A stretch of DNA of 64,000 nt from NCBI RefSeq assembly GCF_026151205.1, contig NC_087074.1, positions 3,038,001 through 3,102,000 of the forward strand, in the 5' to 3' direction. The position numbers and the translations under genes are program-made. Source of the DNA: Bolinopsis microptera (Eukaryota; Ctenophora; Tentaculata; Lobata; Bolinopsidae). Under the pieces are notes generated by a model. It did not search any database. It saw only the letters and a program-made list of their open reading frames with translations, and was not told the DNA's origin. Below, piece by piece: positions 11,800 to 22,882 of this stretch; position 1 is the stretch's first letter; every line of letters starts with the position of its first letter.

Positions 11800-12625
11800 A
11801 CAATCACTTTTTATTGCTGGTTTTCCTTAAAATTTGGGCGAGCGATTTAGTAGAAGCGGTCCAACTCGGCGCGCGCCCTGGTACAGTAGGTTGTAAACCT
11901 ACAATTGCGAGAAGCATTATTGGATGCGCGGCGCGGCCCAGCTAGTGCGTTGCGCTACAGTACACGAAGGTCAAGAAATAAAATTTGAGGACTTAATTCA
12001 TAATTCGACGCGCCGCGCAAACTTGCATTCTTGCTTCGCTTTGCTTCGCAGAGCAACGATTTGAAAGAAACATAAGCAATTAATTAGGCCAAAAGTAAAT
12101 CACCAGGGGACCCCATCCGGCCCAGTGCAGGTTACTGGGCCGCGCTCAGCCTGTCATTCCGCCTAATTACCAACATTAAAGCCTGGGGTCCTCAGGTAAA
12201 GTGCAGGCTGTGTATTATTAATTATGTTCATAAATAGTAAATAAATAATTATATGGAATATAGATTCGGGAGATTGATAGTCTAAGCGCCGCCTAGCGGC
12301 CTAGTAAGAAGCAAATATGAAATAGTTTAAAAATAGTGAGTACAAAATAGCGCGCTATTCCGGGTCAGTCCATTATATTTATAAACTGTATTTTTTTTTG
12401 GAAAATATATATATAACAATATAATTTACAACATAACAATGTATATTGACCAGATTTACCAAATTTATAAACTGTAATGGACAATATTGAGAAAAGCCTT
12501 AATCATTAATACGATTTTTAAAATTTCTAACTCCTTTATAAATCGACGTGTCATATTGAGGCCCAGATATTGAAAAAATCATTAGTAAAAACTAGCAGTG
12601 TCATATTTTTAATTTATCTATGAAA
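11800..12625. other. Loop (centre) of E2
   Basis: The single-copy spacer between the arms. It contains a GC-rich dispersed unit at about 11855-11960 (shared with 34470-34680, 46500-46545 and 47635-47755), a 68-bp mobile unit at 12132-12199, and AT-rich sequence. No ORF of note, so the loop does not encode a transposase. Confidence 0.6.
12124..12207 (-). mobile_element. Miniature element M, copy 1 (68 bp) with 8-bp duplication
   Basis: The element 12132-12199 starts TTACTGGGCCGCGCTCAGCC and ends CTCAGGTAA, flanked by AGTGCAGG on both sides (12124-12131 and 12200-12207). It is the reverse orientation of the copies at 31215 and 34507. Ends are TTAC...GTAA. Too short to code; it must be moved by something supplied elsewhere. 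Confidence 0.8.
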
Positions 12626-12639
12626 GGCCAAGGTAGAAA

Positions 12640-14520
12640 AGCGATCATAAGCGCGTATAAGCGCTTTTAAATCGTGAATCTGCCGGTGCACCCCAGGTTG
12701 CTCAGAAAAACACTTATAAGTGGGCACTCTCCAGTTCCGACCAGGTTAAGGGCAGCTGCAGCATTGAAAAAGCGCGCTTATAAGCGCTTTCTAATTCCTG
12801 CCAACCAGGCCAAGGGTAATAGGAAAAGCGGTAGAAAAGCGATCATAAGCGCCTATAAGCGCTTTTAAATCCTGATTCTGTCGGTGTCCCCAGGTTGCAC
12901 TTGCACAGAAAAGCACTTATAACTATAAGCGGGCACACTGATTTCCAGTTAAGGGGAATTGAGAAATCGCTTATAAGCGCAGCTAATGAGCGCTTTTCAA
13001 TTCCGGGCACTCCCCCGTTCCGACCAGGTTAGTGGCAGCATTGAAAAAGCGATTATAAGCGCTTTCTAATTCTTGCCAACCAGGCCATGGGTGATAGGAA
13101 AAGCGGTAGAAAAGCAATCATAAGCGCCTATAAGCGCTTTTAAATCCTGACTCTGCCGGTGCAACCCAGGTTGCTCAGAAAAGCACATGCAAGTGGGCAC
13201 TCTCCAGTTCCGACCAGGTTAAGGGGAATTGAGAAATCGCTTATAAGCGCTTTTTAACTCCGGGCACTCCCCCGTTCCGACCAGGTAAGGGGCAGCATTG
13301 AAAAAACGCTTATAAGCGCTTTATAATTCTTGCCAACCCATGCCATGGGTGATGGGAAAAGCGGTAGAAAAGCAATCATAAGCGCCTATAAGCGTTTTTA
13401 AATCCTGACTCTGCCGGTGCACCCCAGGTTGCTCAGAAAAGCACTTGCAATGTGCAAGTGGGCACTCTCCAGTTCCGACCAGGTTGAAGGGAATTGAGAA
13501 ATCGTTTATAAGCGCTTTTTAATTCTTGCCAACCACTGGTTGGCCTGGTTGAACCAGGCCATGGGTGATAGGAAAAGCGGTAGAAAAGCAATCATAAGCG
13601 CCTATAAGCGCTTTTAAATCCTGACTCTGCCGGTGCAACCCAGGTTGCTCAGAAAAGCACATGCAAGTGGGCACTCTCCAGTTCCGACCAGGTTAAGGGG
13701 AATTGAGAAATCGCTTATAAGCGCTTTTTAACTCCGGGCACTCCCCCGTTCCGACCAGGTAAGGGGCAGCATTGAAAAAACGCTTATAAGCGCTTTATAA
13801 TTCTTGCCAACCCATGCCATGGGTGATGGGAAAAGCGGTAGAAAAGCAATCATAAGCGCCTATAAGCGTTTTTAAATCCTGACTCTGCCGGTGCACCCCA
13901 GGTTGCTCAGAAAAGCACTTGCAAGTGGGCACTCTCCAGTTCCGACCAGGTTGAAGGGAATTGAGAAATCGTTTATAAGCGCTTTTTAATTCTTGCCAAC
14001 CAGGCCATGGGTGATAGGAAAAGCGGTAGAAAAGCAATCATAAGCGCCTATAAGCGCTTTTAAATCCTGACTCTGCCGGTGCAACCCAGGTTGCTCAGAA
14101 AAGCACATGCAAGTGGGCACTCTCCAGTTCCGACCAGGTTAAGGGGAATTGAGAAATCGCTTATAAGCGCTTTTTAACTCCGGGCACTCCCCCGTTCCGA
14201 CCAGGTAAGGGGCAGCATTGAAAAAACGCTTATAAGCGCTTTATAATTCTTGCCAACCCATGCCATGGGTGATAGGAAAAGTGGTAGAAAAGCGATCATA
14301 AGCGCCTATAAGCGCTTTTAAATCCTGACTCTGCCGGTGCACCCCAGGTTGCTCAGAAAAGCACATGCAAGTTCCGACCAGGTTAAGGGGAATTGAGAAA
14401 TCCCTTATAAGCGCTTTTAAATTCCGGGCACTACCCCGTTCCGACCAGGTTAGGGGCAGCATCGAAAAAGCGTTTATAAGCGCTTTTTAATTCCTGCTCA
14501 CCTGGCCATGGATGATAGGA
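12640..14520 (-). repeat. Right-arm tandem repeats of E2 with a higher-order period
   Basis: The reverse complement of the left-arm units. Within the arm, blocks starting at about 13161, 13639 and 14079 are near-identical over several hundred bases, giving a higher-order period of about 440-480 bp that the left arm lacks. The two arms therefore amplified separately after the palindrome formed. Confidence 0.85.
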
Positions 14521-14935
14521 AAAGCGGTAAAAGCGGTAAAATAGCGATGAATTAGCCGTAATAAGCGATTTCTAAAAAACCGCTTATAATCGATTATAAG
14601 CGGTTATAAGATGTAATATAGCGTTTTTCTGACTCAATTTTAAAAGCGCTTATAAGCGCTTTATTTGCGCTTTACAAACAGCTAAATTGCACCCCAATTA
14701 TAAGCGCTTATAATCGCTTAGAAATGGTTCAAAAAAGCGCCTACGAATCGCTTATCCGACCAACCGCTTATCCACCCGTTTTTGGCGCCAATCCTACTGG
14801 AAAACCGCTTTCAAATCGCTCAGCGACGCTCATAAGCGCTTATAAGCGCTTATAAGCGCTTTTAAATTTAAAAAAAGCGCTTTTTTGAATTATGACATCA
14901 ATTATAGTCGATTATAAGCGATTTTTTTTGAACCG

Positions 14936-15191
14936 TTTATAATCAGTTATTTAGAATATATATTCGCATTTATCCACACTATATTTACATTACACGTACA
15001 ACGTGATATCGTTATCAGTGCAGTGTGTACAACACCAACTACACCGATCAATTGCCAATCTGCGAAACATTTAATTATTATTATCACTTCGAGATGGCCA
15101 GGCCTACTCTCATGCTGTCTATATGTGATGATTAACTCTGAAAAACTAGGGACAACTGGGGAATGATCCCAGAACCTCGAGATTTATAATC
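14936..15191. mobile_element. 238-bp insertion in the right arm of E2 with 9-bp duplication
   Basis: The right arm departs from the left arm at 14945-15182. TTTATAATC is present on both sides (14936-14944 and 15183-15191), while the left arm carries it once at the matching place. The insert begins AGTTATTTAG and ends AACCTCGAGA, without inverted ends or an A-tail, so its class is unknown. Confidence 0.7.
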
Positions 15192-15303
15192 GTAAAAAAA
15201 TCGATTATAAACGGTTTTAAAAAAAAAGCGCCGAGAAAGCGCCCAATAAGCGATTATTGGCGCCGATCATAAAATATCGTTTATGGAAACTTGCCGTAAG
15301 ATT

Positions 15304-15736
15304 TTATGTTTAAATTAATAATTAATTTTCCTGTTCTACTTTTTAATTCTGTTGGATACAAACTAGGAGCCTACTGGGAGCAGATTAGACATTTGGTCCG
15401 TTGACTGGTCCGGTCTGTTTTCATTGGCAATATCTTGCTCTGCCGAATTTTTTCCTTGAACAATCAGGAGTCATTTTACATCACGTGTAATGTGTATAGT
15501 AGTTTTACATTTGGTTGTAATTAGTGGGCTCTGTTTATATCAGCTGTTGTGAAATGTGCCACGAACTGGATGTTAAGGAATACGGATAGGAACCGACCGG
15601 ATATCCGGCTGAATCCGGATCTGGCCGGATATCTGGCCTAAATATCCGGTTCCGGTTCTGCCTCTGGTCCGGTTTCAAAAAATTTCGCCGGATATTTAAA
15701 TAAAAAATGTATCTTTAAAATCTTGAAATGCATATT
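15304..15736 (+). repeat. Repeat X, copy A, last part, with GGATATCCGG block
   Basis: Continues repeat X after E2. Includes the GGATATCCGG-rich block (about 15593-15660), also seen at 19080-19140 and 20512-20590. The copies vary in number of CCGGATATC words. Confidence 0.8.
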
Positions 15737-16068
15737 TTGCGAGTATCCTTAATTTCATGTTATTCATAACAATATTCAATATGTGATTAGTCATTAGTTG
15801 TAAGCAAAAGAGGAGGAGAATTTATATATTTATATATATGAAACGTCAGTAGTAGACAGTAACCTGCAGGGGACAGTGACTGATCTTTAAGCAGCATCGC
15901 GTGCAGTGTTTTATATCAACAGTGAAATGTTAGTAATGCCCCTTGACAATGATACACGAGTTAAAAGATATGCAGGTATACAAAATGGTAAGTTTAAGTG
16001 CGAGCCAGGTTTGGAAACGTAATTAGACGGGATGACGCGGTGTGAGTTTACTCGAAGTCTATGTCACC
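15737..16068 (+). repeat. Repeat X variant (X'), copy 1
   Basis: Starts like X but shifts after about 60 bp and ends at 'GTTTACTCGAAGTCTAT', where a LINE fragment is joined. The same text ends at about 20891 next to a mariner-type fragment. Confidence 0.75.
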
Positions 16069-16440
16069 ACGGTCTGATCCACTTCCAGTTCGTCCGGCAC
16101 AATTAAGTGTTAGGTTTGCGAAATTGACAATCGTGGTGATGTGTTGGTTGTCGAATATATCATTGACAGACAGGTAATAGTCCTGGAAATATTGCCCTCT
16201 TATTTGGGCAATAGCCGGACACTGCCCTAGAAAACGTGTGAGACAGTCTCCTCTCCGCCGCCGCACAAAGGACAAGCACTCGTGCTTGATTTGCGAATGG
16301 TGTGAAGATGTTTGTTTAAGCTGCAGTGACCCGTAATGAGGTGAACTGCAGTTCTCTAATTTTGTCTGTTGTTGCTGAGTGTAGTCATGGTTAAGGTTTT
16401 TGACGATGTTGACGTGATTGCGGCGGAATGTCAGTTTGGT
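16048..16440 (-). pseudogene. LINE C-terminal fragment (zinc cluster after the RT/RNase H region)
   Basis: Read on the minus strand from about 16440, the words TGHCSLNKHLHTIRK, CPLCGGGEETVSH and GQCPAIAQIRGQYF fall in the order known from the end of I/Jockey-type LINE ORF2 proteins. A stop precedes this block and a frame change falls just before GQCP, so it is dead. The frame runs through the junction into repeat X' and stops there. No upstream reverse transcriptase is visible. Confidence 0.65.
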
Positions 16441-17279
16441 GTGTCAACCATCAGTTGACCATCCTGATTCAGTCTGGTGACTTTATCGTGGATTTAACTT
16501 TTGATATAAGATTATATTATTATGGGATTGGACATTATACGATTTGTTTAAAACGTATAAGTGAAACGAAAAATGTATTTTGATTATTGTTCCTTAAACG
16601 GGTGAGTTTATACTTAATAGTGCAGTACTTGTAAGTAGGCAGAGATTATCACTGGTACGCCCCTGTAGGACTAGTCTGGTTGGCTGCCTTTACACTATGT
16701 GGGACTATGGACAACACATTCCTGTAGAGAAACCTTACCCTTTGTTTATGAGTTTATTCACGGGCTTTATTACTCTTTCCCTAACTGTAATTAGATCGTG
16801 GTAGTGTCGTGGTTCTTCAGATCATTGATTTCGAGCAGAATAAAATCAATTATCAATAATTATATTCTCAAGATGTGTGTTTTCTGTCTGTGTGTGCGTG
16901 TGTAATTTCCGAGCGGCTTAATCAAGAAAACGGTAAGAGTTATGGGGCTGATGTTTTCGGTAAAGTGCCAAAAAAACTCTGGAAAAGTTAAATGATAAAG
17001 GTATTAAATCGGTCGGCGGTTAGTGGTTTAATTGATGGTTTTGTACCAAATATGTGACATAAAATGTCTCACTTTTTCTCCCTCCTCGCTCTCTCTTATT
17101 CCATCACTACATATTATGTACCTAGCGTTGGTAGGTAATTAGGTTAGCTCTGCAAGTGATATTAGGAGGCACTGTTTGCGGTCTGTTTGAACTGTAGAGA
17201 GAGAGTTCATACTTTCATACGACAATGTAATGCATGTTTTCAAATATAAGGCGGGTGTGGTGCGGAGTTAATAAGGTCA
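16441..17279. other. No gene; contains a dispersed repeat
   Basis: About 16870-17060 is found inverted at about 30800-31040 (shared phrases around TTTAATTGATGGTTTTGTAC and AAACGGTAAGAG). No ORF or other signal. Confidence 0.55.
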
Positions 17280-17845
17280 CCGCAATTTATCGAGGACCGT
17301 AATTTTTCAAATAACTCCACAACTCAAAAGAGCTCTTAACTTGATCTTTCCAATCATTGATTCTCGATTCCTCAAATATAGAGACACCGCTGTGCCGGAA
17401 TAAACATTTCGACCCTTGTTCTTCACCAACAAAATACGTGGTATGTCCTTACCCCTTGCATCCTTACCTAATATTATTGAATTTACAGTTAATGTTAACA
17501 ATATTACATTACTACCCCGTCACAACACAACAATGTAGATAATATCGAGACACGGAAATGACAATTCTAGTTCACCAACAAATCACGCCCGGTACACCCC
17601 CGGTACTTGCTTCAATTTGCGGGTACCATCGCGTGTAACAGGTTTTTCATACCCCTCGATCAGTTTCCGGAACATTGTTAACTCGATTGATCACCTTAAT
17701 AATTCACATTCTTCATTATATTGGATAATGATGAGGAATAGGTTGTCCCCCACCGTGTATCTTTGTAGGGGTACCGGTAAGCGCGTGTGTGTGACGTGTG
17801 TGTGTGTGCGCTCGTGAGTTGCCGAATATCATTGTGTGTTTCTTT
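17280..17845 (+). repeat. Repeat Y, copy B
   Basis: Partner of 2590-3355 with one minisatellite unit instead of eight. Leads directly into X copy 2. Confidence 0.75.
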
Positions 17846-19206
17846 TGTGTATACGAGTATCCTAAACGTAATGTTGTTCATCACAATACTTAGGTAGTTT
17901 GTTCTCAATCTGTGGTTAGCTGTAAGCAAAATCTGTTCGTTATATTTTAATCTTTATTTGTAGCTAATGATGTTTTGTAATCTTTATTGCATTTTTTGCC
18001 AGTCTGAAAACCTAACTATTCGATGATCTACAGAAATATAACTAATCTTTAGGCAGCATCGCGCTGTTTTAATTAGTAACGCATTCTACCAACATTGGTA
18101 CCTACTCTAAATTCGTTTGTATATTTGGGACCTCTCGTTATTAGGGCAGTGTTTTATATCAACAGTGGAATTTAAATAATGCCCCTTGACAAAACACGAG
18201 TTTAAAAATATGCAGGTAAAGAAGTTGTGGTGCCGTCACAAGTTTACTCTTTCCCACTGCATTTTTTTAACTATGTTATTTTGCCTAATTAGATCGTGGT
18301 AGCGTCTGGGTGGCTAAATGTAATTTGCACAACAAGTTTCTGCAAAATAATATCGGAAAACTTTGTCGGTCCTTTAAATCATTGATCTCGAGCAGAATGA
18401 ATTCAATTATAATATAAAGCAGATCAAGGTCACCGCAATATATCGAGGACCAGAATTTTTCAAATAACTCCACAACTCGAAAGCTCTTAACTTTCGTCTG
18501 ATGATGAAATTGTCGCGCGTATATAAACCTAAGTACATATTTGGAGGAGAGCTTACATATGAATAGTCACTAACTGCAGGTAGACAGCAGTGACTTATCT
18601 TTTAGCAGCATCACGCTGTTTTATTTGTCACAACATTTCTATACATGCATAAGGTAGTTTTTTAAATTTGTTATCAGGAGAAATGTTGTGTCTTAAATTA
18701 ACTTTAAGAAATCTTGCTTTACTCATTTTCGGACGCATTTATTCAGAATACAATAGTGTAATAATAGTTTGGCCACGCTTATGAATTTGACGTTCATATT
18801 TAATTATATTTACCTTGTAAGATTTCATATTTAAATTAATAATTAATTTTCCTGTTATTTTTTATAATTCTGTCGTTTACAAACTATTAGCCAACTGGGA
18901 GCCGATTAGACATTTGGTCCGTTCACTGATCTGGTATGCTTTCATTGGCAATATCTTGCTCTGCCGAATTTGTTACTTGAACAGTCAGGAGTCTTTTTAA
19001 ATAACGTATGTAGTCGTTTTACATTTGGCTGCAATTAGTGCCACGAACTGGATGTTAAGGAATACGGATAGGAACCGACCGGATATCCGGCTGAATCCGG
19101 ATCTGGCCGGATATGCGGCTTCAATATCCAGTTCCGGTCCGGTTTCAAAAAAATTTGCCGGATATTTCTTCAAAAAATCTATCTTTAAAATCTTGAAATG
19201 CATATT
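17846..19206 (+). repeat. Repeat X, copy 2 (complete, uninterrupted)
   Basis: A unit of about 1.36 kb carrying the empty site of E1 (GAATAGTCAC at 18561) and of E2 (GTAAGATT at 18817-18824). Ends with the GGATATCCGG block. No conserved ORF. It is the best reference for the family here. Confidence 0.85.
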
Positions 19207-20657
19207 TTGCGAGTATTCTTAACTTGTTGTTCATCACAATGCTTAGTTAGTTCTCAATCTGTTATTAGTTCGTTATATCTTATTCTTTGTTTATAGCTAA
19301 TTCTTATTATTCTTTGTTTATAGCTAATATAATGATGTACAACAGGAATGTTTTTGTAATGTTTATTGCATTTTTTGCCAGTCTGGTAACCTAACAGTAA
19401 CTATTCGATGATCTACAGAAATATGACTGATTTTTAAGCAGCATCGCGCTGTTTTATTTAGTAACGCATTCTACCAACATGGGTAGTGGGTACCTACTCT
19501 AAATTCGTTTGTATATTTGGGACCTCTCGTTATTAGGGAAGTGTTTTATATTAACAGTGGAATTTAAATAATGCCCGGCCTTGTTAAAAGATATGCAAAT
19601 AATCAAGTTGTGGTGCTGTCACAGGTTTCCCACTGCATTTTTTAAACTATGTTATTTTGACTAATTAGATCGTGGTAGCGTCTGGGTGGCTCTATGTAAT
19701 TATAAAGTTTCTGCAAAATAATATCGGAAAACTTTGTAGGTTCTTCAAATCATTGATCTTGAGCAGAATAAATTCGATTATTATATAAAGCTGATCAAGG
19801 TCACCGCAGTTTATCGAGGACCGCAATTTTTCAAATAACTCCACAACTCAAAAGCGCTTAACTTTCGTCTGATGATGAAATTGTCACGCGTATTATATTT
19901 ATATACGCGTTTATAAACACAAGTACATATTTGGAGGAGAGCTTACATATGAATAGTCACTAACTGCAGGTAAACAGCAGTGACTTATCTTTTAGCAGCA
20001 TCACGCTGTTTTATTTGTGACAACATTTCTACATGCATAAGGAAGTTTTTTAATTTGTTATCAGGAGAAATGTTGTGTCTTAAATTAACTTTTATTTTTA
20101 AAATCTTGCTTTACTCATTTTTGGATGCATTTATTCTGAATACAATAGTTTAATAATAGTTTGGTCACGCTTATGAATTTGACGTTCATATTTAATTATA
20201 TTAACCTTGTAAGATTTCGTATTTAAATTAATAATTAATTTTCCTGTTATTCTTGTTTAATTCTGTTGGATACAAACTAGGAGCCTACTGGGAGCAGATT
20301 AGACATTTGGTCCGTTCACTGATCCGGTCTGTTTTCATTGGCAATATCTTGCTATATGTCAAATTTTTTCCTTGAACAATCAGGATTCATTTTACATCAC
20401 GTGTGTACTTAGAAGTTGTTTTACATTTGGTTGTAATTAGTGAGCTTTGTTATCAGCTGTTGTGAAATGGGCCACGAACTGGATTTTAAGGAATACTGAT
20501 AGGAACCGACCGGATATCCGGCTGAATCCGGATCTGGCCGGATATCTGGCCGGATATCTGGCCTAAATATCCGGTTCCGGTTCCGGTCCGGTTTCAAAAA
20601 AATTCACCGGATATTTAAATAAAAAATGTATCTTTAAAATCTTGAAATGCATATTTT
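19207..20657 (+). repeat. Repeat X, copy 3 (tandem to copy 2)
   Basis: A unit of about 1.45 kb directly after copy 2, also with both sites empty (19951 and 20209-20216). The GGATATCCGG block is longer than in copy 2. Confidence 0.85.
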
Positions 20658-20891
20658 GCGAGTATCCTTAATTTAATGTTGTTCATAACAATACTCAATA
20701 TGTGATTAGTATTCAGCAGCATCGCGTGCAGTGTTTTATATCAACAGTGAAATTTTAATAATGCCCCTTGACAATACACGAGTTAAAAGATATGCAGGTA
20801 TACAAAATGGTAAGTTTAAGTGCGAGCCAGGTTTGGAAACGTAATTAGACGCGGTGTGAGTTTACTCGAAGTCTATTGTTATATTGTCAAG
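20658..20891 (+). repeat. Repeat X variant (X'), copy 2
   Basis: Nearly the same as 15737-16068 with about 90 bp missing. Ends at the same phrase, CTCGAAGTCTAT, but is joined to a different transposon fragment. Confidence 0.8.
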
Positions 20892-21240
20892 ATATCCACT
20901 GTCTGGCAGGAAGATGAGGAAGAGCACCGTCTTGCTGAAACCAATAGTTACTCTTGAGTAACGTTGTCCATTTACAGTAACAGTCTGCCCATTCTGCTCG
21001 AAGAAGTATGGTCCAAAGAAGCGGTGCGAGCAGATTCCAATCCATATGGTGACCTTTGGAGAATGAAGGGAACGCTGATGTACTTTTGCGGGCCGTTCTG
21101 TCCCCCAGTGTACCGCATTGTGGCTGTTGATGGTTCCATTCAGTTCACAATGGGCCTCGTCAGACCATATGATGAGGTCTTCAAGGAAAGGGTCTGTCTG
21201 GCATTTCTGATCGAACCAGTGGGATCGTATTAGTTATTAC
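20885..21240 (-). pseudogene. Mariner/IS630-type transposase fragment
   Basis: On the minus strand from about 21230 the words DLIIWSDEAHCELNG, HWGTERPAKVHQ, LHSPKVTIWIGI and GPYFFEQNGQTVTVNGQRY match the central DDE domain of the mariner-like group; the first Asp in WSDEAH is a catalytic residue. After RY the frame changes and the second catalytic block (WFQQDGALPH) follows, then a stop. It is cut at both ends: the N-terminal DNA-binding part and the last catalytic acidic residue are absent. Its 3' end is fused to repeat X'. Confidence 0.75.
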
Positions 21241-22865
21241 CACAGATGCTATTCGATCCGTACCACACTAATTCCGAGCTGATCATCATGGCCCCCAAAT
21301 ATCTTGTCCTATATTAATTGGTAATTAGCTAATTTGTAATCATCCAACTAACTGATCATCTGACGTACAATTTGTTTAAATTTCTCCCTGATAAGATTGA
21401 CACCTTCGATTACTCTGCAACCTTATACGATGTTCATAACTAAAGATATTTGACAAACAAGAAAAGTGGCTAATCATAGTGGCCTTTAGACACGTGGAAA
21501 AGTTAGGAAAAGTTAGGAAAAGTTAGGAAAAATTGGTCAGCCATAAAGGCCTAAAGGGCATCTTATGCCAATGGGACTCAAGAACGTCAAAAATCCTAAG
21601 CAAGCTTCTATTGTCTTATTGTGTCGATAGTTCGATTTTTGAGACGGTTCTGTCTGTATTGTATTACTTTTCGCTAGTCTCTAGGAAATCGTTGCCCGCA
21701 ACAAAAATAAGCCTACACAAAGTTTTAATGCCTCAATCAATGCATGAAGTTAAGTGAAATATTTTCCAATTATGACAACTAATTAACCTAGTTATTTAAT
21801 TGTTAGTGATTAATTGGGTTGCAATCCTTCACCTTGACAGTCCTATAATTACCCAATTTTAAATGAACGATATCTCATTTTACAGTATGATGGGAGCGTA
21901 AAGAGAATTTTTCCCGGAATCAGCACAATGAAGGGAACAAGATGCTAGTGGAATTTTAATTATTCATCCGTAGTCTTTATTTTTGTGTCGGTAGAATGAT
22001 TTTTTAAGACGGATCTGTCTGTACTATATATATATATTTGCAGCTCGAAAGTTGAAATTAGGATCGTTTTGTCACAATTACTTCTTGTCTTTTATAATGT
22101 ACCAAAACACCCGTTGTGATGAAGCTAGTATTATTATTTATTCTTTATGGTAGTCATTTTTTATCGCATCAAACAATATCCGTTACAATCAGTTGCGTAA
22201 CGAAGGGCCCCTCTGGGGGGGGGGGGGGGGGTGGGAGGGAAAATCGTCGTTTGAATGTGGGACAATTTTGAAAAACTTAACTGAGGTTCTAGCAAAACTA
22301 CACGTTTTTCTCTAGACAGGCAACGTTACGCCACTGGTTACAACTCACAACCGAAGATACAGCTGATGAAAATGTAACCGATAATGTAACCGATCAAAAT
22401 GGCGCTCGCACGTGATCAAAATGGCGCTTGCACGTGCGCAGGGGCATGACTAAGTCGTGCCAGTTTAGAGTTAGAATTGATATAAGAATCCCTGGGGCAC
22501 GCGGAAAGTTCTGGGGCTGGCCGAAGAGGCCCATATGAGCCGAGAATATACTAGATTTCTAAGTTTCAAAACGACAACAATATTATGAGGTCGATGGTCC
22601 ATTCTTATTCGCAAGAAATGAGGAAGGAATCTGTGTGAAAACGTTTGGGCTCATTACTTAGCCATTTTTCATTTTAGAGACCTGTAACTTTGCAGATGGC
22701 ATACTGTCGTAACTATTCAATCAAGGATTTTGTCGCCAAAATAAGAAAATGTTGATCGTTAAAATCTATTAAATAATTGTAAGCGCGGTCCTCTCTCTCA
22801 ATTTAAATGCAACCTAATGTCTACCACATATTCTTGACGAGTTATCATCCTTAAACATTATAAAT
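21241..22865. other. Intergenic region upstream of the ankyrin-XKR gene
   Basis: No gene. Small features: four units of GAAAAGTTAG (about 21494-21534), a run of 17 G (22215-22231) and a doubled phrase GATCAAAATGGCGCT (about 22397 and 22418). The promoter and 5' untranslated exon of the next gene should lie here, but I cannot place them. Confidence 0.5.
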
Positions 22866-22882
22866 GTATTTTCCTTTCAGAC

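Larger units (their letters stand above)
10141..15295. mobile_element. E2: 5.2-kb foldback element with 8-bp target duplication
   Basis: The ends are inverted copies beginning GGCAAGTTTCCATAAACGAT, and the inverted match continues inward with few differences through the whole left arm (10141 to about 11830) against the right arm (about 12625-15295). GTAAGATT flanks both sides (10133-10140 and 15296-15303). Sister X copies carry it once at 18817-18824 and 20209-20216 with the same flanks, which proves insertion. The arms are packed with the palindrome GCGCTTATAAGCGC and tandem units of about 257 bp. No ORF resembling a transposase is present. Superfamily is unclear; 8-bp duplications occur in hAT, P and others. 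Confidence 0.85.

Noticed and set aside
11855-11960. tRNA-derived SINE head in the GC-rich unit S
   Set aside because: The GGCCCAGTAGTGCATCGCGC text resembles a D-arm, but no B box or A-rich tail was found in any copy.
10840-14462. Several ORFs in the foldback element with shared words (NSLQPGRNW, FSEQPGVHRQ)
   Set aside because: They are the same tandem repeat read in each unit and on both arms; no start context or domain.
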